DNA of 9,422 bases from Chloroflexota bacterium (GTDB lineage: Bacteria; Chloroflexota; Dehalococcoidia; UBA2979), in the NCBI GenBank assembly GCA_016875695.1, contig VGPB01000062.1, forward strand, positions 1 through 9,422. The letters run 5' to 3'. The notes below the pieces were generated by a model. That model was given only the letters and a program-made list of their open reading frames with translations. It made no database searches and was not told the origin of the DNA. Shown one piece after another: positions 1 to 5,218 of the stretch. The stretch's first letter is position 1. Every line of letters starts with the position of its first letter. Made by a program: the position numbers and the translations under genes.

Positions 1-381
1 GACCTCGTGGAGGGCGGCGCCGTGGCCGGCCCCGCGGTCGAGGCGCTGCTGCGGCGTGAGCTGGCGGCGCTGCCCGACGGCGTCGACGCGGTCGCGCTCG
101 GCTGCACGCACTACGGCTTCGTGCGTGCCACCATCGAGCAGCTGCTCGGCCCCGGCGTGCGCGTCGTTGACGCGGCCGAGGCGGTCGCGCGGCGCGTGCA
201 GCAGCAGCTCGTCGAGCACGGGCTCGCCGTGCCCGGGGGCGCCGAGGTCACCGTCGACTGCGCCGCGACGGGCGACGCAGCGGCCTTCGCCGCGACCGTC
301 GAGCGGCTGCGGGCGGCCGGTTCTGCGCTGCCGCCGCTGCGCGTGCTGCGGCCGGAAGCCGCGGTCGAGGAGCGCGCGTGA
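1..381 (+). CDS. murI: Glutamate racemase, C-terminal part (5' end outside window)
   Basis: Glutamate racemase interconverts L- and D-glutamate in the cytoplasm and supplies D-Glu for peptidoglycan. Only the last 126 codons are present; the reading frame is already open at base 1, and the family is usually about 260-285 residues. The diagnostic signature is LGCTHY (bases about 97-114), which carries the second catalytic cysteine of the cofactor-independent Asp/Glu racemase fold at codon 103-105. It is followed by the family's VDAAEAVA segment (about 166-189). The residue after LGCTHY is Gly, where the family most often has Pro. The stop TGA overlaps the GTG start of pyrF, so the two genes are probably translationally coupled. 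The identification rests on the C-terminal half only, but the motif is specific. Confidence 0.9.
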   Translation, partial: DLVEGGAVAGPAVEALLRRELAALPDGVDAVALGCTHYGFVRATIEQLLGPGVRVVDAAEAVARRVQQQLVEHGLAVPGGAEVTVDCAATGDAAAFAATVERLRAAGSALPPLRVLRPEAAVEERA

Positions 382-1226
382 CGAGTTCGCGCACCGAGTC
401 GGCTGCCGGCACCGCCGCGGGCGCGCGCTCCCGCTTCCGCGCGAAGTACGAGGCCGCCGCGGCGCGCAGCGGCTCGCTACTGTGCGTGGGGCTCGACCCC
501 GATCCCGCGCAGCTGCCGCCGGGTATCGATTGCCTGACGTTCCTGCGCACCGTGATCGAGGCGACCGCCGACCTCGTGTGTTGCTTCAAGCCGAACGCGG
601 CGTTTTTCGAGGCGGATGGTGCGGCGGGCTGGGAAGACCTGCGCGCGACGATCGCCGCCGCACCAGCGGACGTGCCGATGCTGCTCGACGCGAAGCGCGG
701 GGACGTTGGACACACGTCGAGCTTCTACGCGCGCGCGGTCTTCGAGACGCTCGACGCCGACGCGGTGACGGTGAGCCCATACCTCGGCAGCGATGGCATC
801 GAGCCGCTGCGCGCGTACGCGGACCGGCACAGCTTCGTGCTGTGTCGCACCTCGAACGCCGGCGCGCGCGAGTTCCAGGACCTGCTGGTCGACGGGCGGC
901 CGCTGTACGAGCACGTCGCGGTGCGCGCGCAGGCGTGGAACACGCGCGGCAACGTCGGCTTAGTGGTCGGCGCGACGTACCCGGAGGAGGCGGCGCGCAT
1001 TCGCCTGCTGTGCCCCGAGCTGCTGTTCCTGGTGCCGGGTGTGGGCGCGCAGCAAGGCGACCTGCAGGCCGCGGTCCGCGCGGCACGCGATGCGCACGGC
1101 GGCGGCGTGCTCGTGAACGCGTCGCGCGCCGTGCTGTACGCGAGCCGCGGCGCCGACTACGCGCAGGCCGCGCGCGCTGCGGCGCGCACGCTGCGCGACG
1201 CGATTGCGGCAGCGCTGCGCGCATAG
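378..1226 (+). CDS. pyrF: Orotidine 5'-phosphate decarboxylase, subfamily 2
   Basis: Converts OMP to UMP, the last step of de novo pyrimidine synthesis, in the cytoplasm. The 282-residue product matches the longer type-2 PyrF proteins. Visible motifs are LLCVGLDPDP near the N-terminus (about residues 34-43), FKPNAAFFE, and the catalytic signature DAKRGDVGHTS with Asp104, Lys106 and Asp109. Further on are TVSPYLGSDG, the type-2 RTSNAGA segment and the phosphate-binding LVPGVGAQQGD loop. The GTG start at 378 is supported by GAGGAG (367-372) five bases upstream and by the four-base overlap with murI; no better start precedes the conserved N-terminus. The next gene begins nine bases after the TAG stop, suggesting co-transcription. 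Pairing pyrF with murI is metabolically mixed, which points to a housekeeping cluster rather than a pathway operon. Confidence 0.95.
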   Translation: MTSSRTESAAGTAAGARSRFRAKYEAAAARSGSLLCVGLDPDPAQLPPGIDCLTFLRTVIEATADLVCCFKPNAAFFEADGAAGWEDLRATIAAAPADVPMLLDAKRGDVGHTSSFYARAVFETLDADAVTVSPYLGSDGIEPLRAYADRHSFVLCRTSNAGAREFQDLLVDGRPLYEHVAVRAQAWNTRGNVGLVVGATYPEEAARIRLLCPELLFLVPGVGAQQGDLQAAVRAARDAHGGGVLVNASRAVLYASRGADYAQAARAAARTLRDAIAAALRA

Positions 1227-1235
1227 GGTCGCGCG

Positions 1236-1520
1236 ATGGTTCTCGATCCGCGCATGGGCGACGTGTTCCGGCTGCGGCGCGCGCACCCGTGCGGCGGCTT
1301 CGAGTGGGAGGTCGTGCGCGTCGGCGCCGACGTGGGGCTGCGCTGCCGCACCTGCGGTCGCCGCGTGCTGCTCGACCGGCCGACGCTTCGCCGCCGCCTG
1401 GCGAGCGTCGTCGAGCGCGCCGCGCCGCTTGACCCGGCGATCGAGCGGGCGCTCTTCGGCGACGCGAGCGCGGGCGATGCGGGCGCGGGCGACGGCGGCG
1501 GGGGGCGTACCGGGCCGTGA
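1236..1520 (+). CDS. DUF951 family small zinc-ribbon-like protein
   Basis: A 94-residue protein of the DUF951 family, small proteins of unknown biochemical role found mainly in Firmicutes and Chloroflexota. The family pattern is complete: MGDVFRLRR, then HPCGG..EWEVVRVGADVGLRC and CxxCGRRVLL, followed by a basic stretch. The Cys in HPCG and the pair in CRTC could bind a metal; this is inferred from spacing. The family is usually about 60-70 residues, so the Ala/Gly/Asp-rich tail from about residue 77 is extra and low-complexity. ATG 1236 is taken as start; an in-frame ATG at 1254 (MGDVF) is also possible, and neither has a strong ribosome binding site. The gene follows pyrF by nine bases and probably shares its transcript. 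Function unknown. Confidence 0.85.
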   Translation: MVLDPRMGDVFRLRRAHPCGGFEWEVVRVGADVGLRCRTCGRRVLLDRPTLRRRLASVVERAAPLDPAIERALFGDASAGDAGAGDGGGGRTGP

Positions 1521-1537
1521 GCGCGGCCGCGCGTTCG

Positions 1538-1567
1538 TTGACGCCCTATTATGGCCGCTCCTACACT
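1538..1567 (+). promoter_or_regulatory. Predicted sigma70-type promoter for the DUF151 gene
   Basis: TTGACG (1538-1543) and TACACT (1562-1567) are separated by 18 bases, in an unusually A/T-containing patch (CCCTATTATGG) of an otherwise very G+C-rich window. Five of six -35 bases and four of six -10 bases match the sigma70 consensus. Transcription would begin near 1574, downstream of the in-frame ATG at 1570 and upstream of the GTG at 1588. It lies in the 67-base gap after DUF951, the only sizeable gap in the left half apart from the one before the atp operon. Not tested; judged by eye. Confidence 0.5.
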
Positions 1568-1587
1568 CGATGCATGGACGTGGCGCG

Positions 1588-2109
1588 GTGATCGAGCTCA
1601 GTATCGAGAGCATCCGTATGAGCCTGCGCAACTACCAGCGAGTGGTGATCCTGCGCGAGAAGGACGCCGATCGCTACCTCCCGATCTGGATCGGTCCCGC
1701 CGAGGCGGACGCGATCGCCGTGCGCCTGCAGGAAGTCAGCGTCGTCCGACCGCTCACGCACGATCTGCTCACGAGCATGATCGAGCAGCTGGGCGGCATC
1801 GTGAAGCGCGTCGTCATAAGCGAGCTGCAGAACGACACCTTCTTCGCGCGCATCTACCTGGAGCAGGACGGGCGCGCCGTCGAGGTGGATTCGCGGCCCT
1901 CGGACGCGATCGCGCTCGCCGTGCGCACCGGCGTGTCGATTTTCGCCGAGGAAGCGGTGCTCAACCGCGCGGGGGTGCTGCTGGACGCGTCGGGGTCGCC
2001 CGTGGACACCGCCGAGGGCCCCACGGGCGGCGTGACGGCGGAAGAGCTAGAGAAGCTCGCCCCCTTCAGCGAGTTCCTGAAGGGCCTTGACCTCGACGAC
2101 TTCGACTAG
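1588..2109 (+). CDS. Bifunctional nuclease family (DUF151/BFN) protein
   Basis: A 173-residue protein of the DUF151 family. A plant member has reported DNase and RNase activity; the role in bacteria is poorly defined. The whole domain is visible: IELSIESIRMSL and YQRVVILREKDADRYLPIWI at the N-terminus, then GPAEADAIAV, LTHDLL, a strand-rich middle (DTFFARIYLEQDG), and the family signature VDSRPSDAIALAVR (about residues 97-110). The acidic tail ending in LDLDDFD is common in this family. GTG 1588 is preferred over the in-frame ATG at 1570 because the family's first strand begins at this residue, GGACG (1576-1580) sits seven bases ahead, and the predicted promoter would start transcription after 1570. 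The frame stays open far upstream but that part overlaps DUF951 and pyrF and is not coding. The gene probably has its own promoter. Confidence 0.9.
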   Translation: MIELSIESIRMSLRNYQRVVILREKDADRYLPIWIGPAEADAIAVRLQEVSVVRPLTHDLLTSMIEQLGGIVKRVVISELQNDTFFARIYLEQDGRAVEVDSRPSDAIALAVRTGVSIFAEEAVLNRAGVLLDASGSPVDTAEGPTGGVTAEELEKLAPFSEFLKGLDLDDFD

Positions 2110-2129
2110 CGCCGCTTCGACTAGCGTCG
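2100..2129 (+). repeat. 15-base tandem duplication spanning the DUF151 stop codon
   Basis: Two adjacent 15-base units (2100-2114 and 2115-2129) match at 14 of 15 positions. Each contains TTCGACTAGCG, so the Phe-Asp-stop end of the DUF151 gene is repeated in the same frame just after the real stop, giving a second in-frame TAG at 2122-2124. It looks like a recent slippage or duplication event. The remainder of the gap up to the atp promoter holds nothing else I recognise, including no clear intrinsic terminator. Confidence 0.8.
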
Positions 2130-2179
2130 TCGGCGGCGCGGTCGTCGCAATGGCGCGTTCGTGCAGCCAGTCACAAGTG

Positions 2180-2208
2180 TTGATCGCCCGCGGGGCGCGT
2201 GCTAGAGT
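2180..2208 (+). promoter_or_regulatory. Predicted extended -10 promoter of the atp operon
   Basis: TTGATC (2180-2185) and TAGAGT (2203-2208) are separated by exactly 17 bases, and the -10 box is directly preceded by TGC (2200-2202), the extended -10 element TGn. A transcript would start around 2215, just ahead of the conserved part of the AtpZ-like gene. It lies in the only gap before a nine-gene operon, where a promoter is expected. If correct, the GTG at 2199 lies inside the promoter and could not be translated from this transcript. Confidence 0.6.
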
Positions 2209-2471
2209 CCGCCCGGTTCGTCCCCGGGGGGCGGTCGCACATCTGGAACTCACCGGCGTTTGGGCTGGTCGGGATCGGCAGCTACCTGGCGACCTCGATC
2301 GTCGGGATGACGTTGCTGGGGCGCTGGCTGGACGGGCGCTTTGACAACGCCCCGCTGCTGACGCTGGTGTTCCTGGTGCTGGGGCTGCTGCTGGGGTTCT
2401 ACGGAGCGTATCGCCAGCTCCAGCAACTGCTGGCGCGAACGAGTCGCCGGAACGGCGGGGAACAGCGCTGA
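2199..2471 (+). CDS. atpZ: AtpZ/AtpI-like F1Fo ATP synthase accessory membrane protein
   Basis: A small membrane protein at the head of the atp operon, resembling AtpZ (Pfam ATPase_gene1), linked in other bacteria to Mg2+/Ca2+ transport or assembly of the ATP synthase. Two membrane helices are visible (about residues 20-40 and 52-70), joined by the family-typical GRWLDGRFDNAP hairpin, with a basic Gln/Arg-rich cytoplasmic tail. The start is uncertain. GTG 2199 is the only standard start codon ahead of the conserved region and is used here, giving 90 residues, but it overlaps the predicted -10 box. Homology seems to begin near HIWNSPAFGLVG, and an ATC at 2241 has G-rich GGGGGGCGG (2226-2234) just upstream. 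TGA overlaps the atpB ATG by one base (TGATG), implying translational coupling. Family confidence is high; start confidence is low. Confidence 0.8.
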   Translation: MLESARFVPGGRSHIWNSPAFGLVGIGSYLATSIVGMTLLGRWLDGRFDNAPLLTLVFLVLGLLLGFYGAYRQLQQLLARTSRRNGGEQR

Positions 2472-3499
2472 TGCGGGGCTGGCTGATCGCGCTCGGCGTG
2501 CTCGCCCTCATGGTCGTGGGCTTCCTCTTCGTCAGGGGCCCCTCACCGGTCATCATCGTCGCGCCGGAGCACATCTTCGACATCGGGCCGCTCGAGGTGA
2601 CGAACACGATGTTTACCTCGTGGTTCGTCGTCGCGCTTATCTGCGCGGTCGCGATCATCGCCGGGCGCAACATGTCGGTAGTGCCGTCCGGCTTCAGCGG
2701 CGCCGTCGAGGCGCTCGTCTCCGGCTTCTACGGCATCGTGGTCAGCGTCGCTGGCGAGCAGAACGGCCGCCGCTTCTTCGGCCTGGTCGCGACGATCTTC
2801 TTCTACGTGCTGGTGTCGAACTACTTCGGCCTGCTGCCCTTCAACATGGTGCTGGGCAAGCCCGAGGCCGGTCACGGCGAGAAGCAGGTGTACTTCCGCG
2901 AGACGAGCCTGCTCGGCCTGGACGTCGCGTACATCCCGGTCGGCCCCGACGAGTGTGAAGGCGCGGAGTGCATACACGGCGCGGCCCCGGGCGGCACCGC
3001 GCTCGTGGCGGCCGAGGAGGGGGAGACGCCGTCCGGCACCTCCGGACTGCTCGCGCCGTGGTTCCGGTCCGTGAACACGGACGTCAACGCGCCGATGGCG
3101 ATCGCCATCTTCTCGTTCCTGTTCGTGGAGTTCTGGGGTCTGCAGTCGCTCGGGCCCGGCTACCTCAAGAAGTTCTTCAACTTCGGCGGGCTGTTGCGCG
3201 GCAAGCCGATGGGACTCATCGACGTGTTCGTCGGCTTCCTGGAGCTGCTGTCGGAGCTGTCGCGCGTGGTGTCGTTCACGTTCCGATTGTTCGGCAACAT
3301 CTTCGCCGGCGAGGTCTTGCTGACGATGATGACGTTCCTGGTGCCGTTCGTCTTGGTGGACATCTTCTTCGGGTTAGAGCTGTTCGTCGGCCTGGTGCAG
3401 GCCTTCGTGTTCGCGATGCTGACGCTGGTGTTCGCGCAGACGGCGGTCGCGATGCACGGGGGCGGGGAGCACGAGGCGGCCGGCGAGGGGCATCACTAG
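2471..3499 (+). CDS. atpB: F1Fo ATP synthase subunit a
   Basis: Subunit a forms the two proton half-channels beside the c-ring in the membrane. The 342-residue protein is longer than the E. coli form (271). The essential arginine is Arg272 in SFTFRLFGNIFAGE (equivalent to E. coli Arg210), with Glu281 matching Glu219. Glu303 falls at the position of His245 and Gln310 at that of Gln252, in LELFVGLVQAFVF. An extra hydrophobic segment (residues 4-21) precedes the usual first helix (TNTMFTSWFVV); as I recall, this occurs in Chloroflexota a subunits. Between the helix ending in YFGLLPFN and RSVNTDVNAPMAIA lies a loop of about 60 residues with Cys162 and Cys167, probably outside the membrane. The C-terminus is His/Gly-rich. 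Translation is probably coupled to the upstream gene through TGATG. Confidence 0.97.
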   Translation: MRGWLIALGVLALMVVGFLFVRGPSPVIIVAPEHIFDIGPLEVTNTMFTSWFVVALICAVAIIAGRNMSVVPSGFSGAVEALVSGFYGIVVSVAGEQNGRRFFGLVATIFFYVLVSNYFGLLPFNMVLGKPEAGHGEKQVYFRETSLLGLDVAYIPVGPDECEGAECIHGAAPGGTALVAAEEGETPSGTSGLLAPWFRSVNTDVNAPMAIAIFSFLFVEFWGLQSLGPGYLKKFFNFGGLLRGKPMGLIDVFVGFLELLSELSRVVSFTFRLFGNIFAGEVLLTMMTFLVPFVLVDIFFGLELFVGLVQAFVFAMLTLVFAQTAVAMHGGGEHEAAGEGHH

Positions 3500-3550
3500 C
3501 AGCGGATGCGGGGGGTAGCGGCTCGGGTACGCGTGCGCGACCGTGCCGGC

Positions 3551-3558
3551 AGGAAGGA
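3551..3558 (+). promoter_or_regulatory. Strong ribosome binding site of atpE
   Basis: AGGAAGGA lies nine bases ahead of ATG 3568, within the 68-base atpB-atpE gap. It fixes the start at 3568 rather than the in-frame ATG at 3580, so the N-terminal extension of subunit c is translated. A strong site fits the need for many c copies per complex. Confidence 0.7.
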
Positions 3559-3567
3559 CTTGCAGGG

Positions 3568-3915
3568 ATGACGGCTGGCATGATCGCCCGGCGTGTGCTG
3601 ACGGCGGCGCTGCTTGGGGGCGCGATGCTCCTGGCGGCCACGGGGGTGGCGGGCGCGGAGGAGGCGGCCGGCGCGGATAACGAGTTCACGTCGGACTCCA
3701 TGAAGTTCATCGCGGCCGCGATCGCGATGGGCCTCGGCGCGATCGGGTCCGGCATCGGCATCGGCCTGCTCGGCGGCAAGGCGATGGAAGCGCTGGGCCG
3801 CAATCCGGAGGCGGCCGGCGCGATCCAGACGAACATGATCCTCGCGATCGCGTTCACCGAGGCCATCGGCATCTACGCCTTGGTCGTCGCCATCCTGATC
3901 GGCTTCGTCTTCTAG
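3568..3915 (+). CDS. atpE: F1Fo ATP synthase subunit c with N-terminal signal-like extension
   Basis: Subunit c forms the membrane rotor ring that carries protons. The product is 115 residues against a usual 70-85. The core begins near residue 45: helix 1 carries the Gly-rich GLGAIGSGIGIGLLGGKAME stretch, the cytoplasmic loop is GRNPEA (Arg78-Asn79-Pro80), and helix 2 holds the ion-carrying Glu98 in AFTEAIGIYAL. Residues 1-30 look like a signal peptide: basic MIARR, a hydrophobic run, then VAGA before EEAAG, suggesting cleavage after Ala30 and a mature chain of about 85 residues. Exporting the N-terminus agrees with the known topology of c, both ends outside. The Na+-ring ligand positions are Ile65 (Gln in the Na+ type) and Ala99 (Ser in the Na+ type), so H+ coupling is predicted. 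The frame is open upstream but that part overlaps atpB. Confidence 0.95.
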   Translation: MTAGMIARRVLTAALLGGAMLLAATGVAGAEEAAGADNEFTSDSMKFIAAAIAMGLGAIGSGIGIGLLGGKAMEALGRNPEAAGAIQTNMILAIAFTEAIGIYALVVAILIGFVF

Positions 3916-3932
3916 CCACGCAGCAACTACGG

Positions 3933-3961
3933 GCGACGCGCGTCGCGGAGGCGCGCGTCGC
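3933..3961 (+). repeat. 10-bp perfect inverted repeat between atpE and atpF
   Basis: GCGACGCGCG (3933-3942) and CGCGCGTCGC (3952-3961) are perfect reverse complements separated by nine bases (TCGCGGAGG). In mRNA they would form a very stable G+C hairpin between the c and b genes. There is no U-tract, so it is not a classical intrinsic terminator. It could protect the 3' end of an upstream atpE message or dampen atpF translation, helping set the high c:b ratio; that role is inferred. The atpF ribosome binding site (GGAG, 3966-3969) lies just outside the stem. Confidence 0.55.
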
Positions 3962-3977
3962 GAGCGGAGCGAACGCG

Positions 3978-4613
3978 ATGCGAATCGAGCGCGACGTGAT
4001 CGGACAGCGTGCGCGGTGGCTGCGCCTGCGGGTGGGCGCGCTCGCGGCCGGCGCGATCGCGGCCGCGCTGCCCATCGTCGCCGCGGCCCGGGAGGAAGAG
4101 GTCAGCGGCCTGCCGGCGCTCGGCTTCAGCCTGCCCGGCCTGATCCAGCAACTGGTGAACTTCACGATCCTACTGGTGGTGCTACGCATCTTCCTGTACC
4201 CGCGCGTCATGAAGGTGCTGGACGAGCGGCGCCAGCGCATCCAGGAGGGCATCGATCGTGCGGCGCAGGCGGCATCGGCGGCAGCCGACAGCGAGGCCGA
4301 GGCGCGGCGCGTCATGGAGCAGGCGCGCGCCGAGGGGCGCGAAGCCTCGCAGCGCGCGCAGGAAGCCGCCGCGCGGCTGCGCGAGGAGCTCGAAGCGCGC
4401 GCGCGCGCGGACGCCGAGCAGATCGCCACCCGCGCGCGCGAGGAAGTGACGCTCGAGCGCGACCAGGCGATCGAGCAGCTCCGGCGGGAGTTCGCCGACC
4501 TCACGATCGCCGCGGCAGAGCGCGTCATCGCGCAGTCGCTCGACCGCCAGGCGCACCAGCGGCTGATCGACGAGGTGCTGGTGAACGCCGACCTCGGCGG
4601 GCGGAGCAACTAG
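3978..4613 (+). CDS. atpF: F1Fo ATP synthase subunit b with N-terminal extension
   Basis: Subunit b is the membrane-anchored stator stalk linking Fo to F1. Of 211 residues, the normal b sequence begins around residue 47: LGFSLPGLIQQLVNFTILLVV is the single membrane helix, then YPRVMKVLDERRQRIQEG starts the stalk. Residues about 85-190 form a long Ala/Arg/Glu-rich coiled coil, ending in the AERVIAQSLDRQAHQRLIDE region that contacts delta. Residues 1-37 resemble a signal peptide (Arg-rich start, hydrophobic residues 19-36, IVAAA before REEE). Removal after Ala37 would leave the N-terminus outside, as b requires. ATG 3978 is chosen because GGAG (3966-3969) is eight bases upstream; an in-frame GTG at 4032 has no such site. 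The next gene follows after three bases. Subunit identity is certain in this operon position; processing is inferred. Confidence 0.95.
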   Translation: MRIERDVIGQRARWLRLRVGALAAGAIAAALPIVAAAREEEVSGLPALGFSLPGLIQQLVNFTILLVVLRIFLYPRVMKVLDERRQRIQEGIDRAAQAASAAADSEAEARRVMEQARAEGREASQRAQEAAARLREELEARARADAEQIATRAREEVTLERDQAIEQLRREFADLTIAAAERVIAQSLDRQAHQRLIDEVLVNADLGGRSN

Positions 4614-4616
4614 GCG

Positions 4617-5165
4617 GTGGCAACGCTCGCGCGGGACGTGGCCGGACGGCGCTACGCGCTGGCCCTGCTCGCGCTCGCGCGCGAGCAGGGCACGATGGCG
4701 TACTGGCTCGAGGCGGCTGAGGGACTCGAGGCGCTGACCGCGGAGCCGAGCTTCGTCGCTGCGCTGCAGGGCGACGGCATGACGGACGAGCGCTTCGTGT
4801 CGATCGTGCGGCAAGTGGTGCCGGGGATCGATGGCGACGCGCTGAACCTGTTCCGGCTGCTGCGGCACAAGGGGCGGCTCGCGCTCGGCCCGTCGATCGC
4901 CTCGTACGTGCGCGAGCTGTGGGACGAAGAGCGCGGCGTGCAGCGCGCCGAGGTGCGCACCGCGGTGCCGTTGGACGACGCGGCGCGCGCGCAGGTGCAG
5001 GCGCGGCTCGCGCAGCAGACTGGCAAGACGATCGAGCTGGAGGCCGTGGTGGATCCGGCGCTGGTTGGCGGCGCCGTGATCCGGCTCGGCGATCGCCTGA
5101 TCGATGGGTCGACGCGGACGCGGCTGCGCACCCTGCGCGAGCGCCTGCAACAGGGCAGCGCCTAG
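4617..5165 (+). CDS. atpH: F1Fo ATP synthase subunit delta (OSCP)
   Basis: Delta sits on top of the alpha/beta head and joins it to the b stalk. The 182-residue length is normal. The N-terminal helical domain starts VAGRRYALALLALA (residues 8-21), which resembles the usual opening ARRYA.AL motif. The C-terminal OSCP signature is VDPALVGGAVIRLGDRLIDG (145-164) followed by STRTRL. The GTG start lies three bases after the atpF stop, with GGCGGAG (4599-4605) upstream inside the end of atpF. This tight spacing suggests that b and delta, which bind each other, are translated together. No unusual residues noticed. Confidence 0.96.
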   Translation: MATLARDVAGRRYALALLALAREQGTMAYWLEAAEGLEALTAEPSFVAALQGDGMTDERFVSIVRQVVPGIDGDALNLFRLLRHKGRLALGPSIASYVRELWDEERGVQRAEVRTAVPLDDAARAQVQARLAQQTGKTIELEAVVDPALVGGAVIRLGDRLIDGSTRTRLRTLRERLQQGSA

Positions 5166-5188
5166 CCGGCGCCCCACGGCGCGTTGTG

Positions 5189-5210
5189 CCGCCCTGGAGG
5201 GCGGAGGAGG
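5189..5210 (+). promoter_or_regulatory. Hairpin and strong ribosome binding site of atpA
   Basis: CCGCCC (5189-5194), loop TGGA, and GGGCGG (5199-5204) form a perfect six-base-pair stem. The strong Shine-Dalgarno GGAGGAGG (5203-5210) begins in its last two bases and ends eight bases before ATG 5219. If the stem folds it would leave most of the ribosome binding site free; a role in initiation is inferred only. The rest of the 53-base atpH-atpA gap shows nothing else. Confidence 0.5.
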
Positions 5211-5218
5211 ACAGCGAG

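Noticed and set aside
56..1432. 458-residue open frame over murI and pyrF
   Set aside because: Arg/Ala-rich shadow frame typical of G+C-rich DNA; it overlaps two well-recognised genes and shows no domain.
3933..3961. Intrinsic terminator after atpE
   Set aside because: The stem is strong but has no following T-run, and the operon clearly continues.
4395..4407. Alternating GC run, possible Z-DNA
   Set aside because: Only 13 bases, and it encodes the Ala/Arg coiled coil of subunit b; composition explains it.
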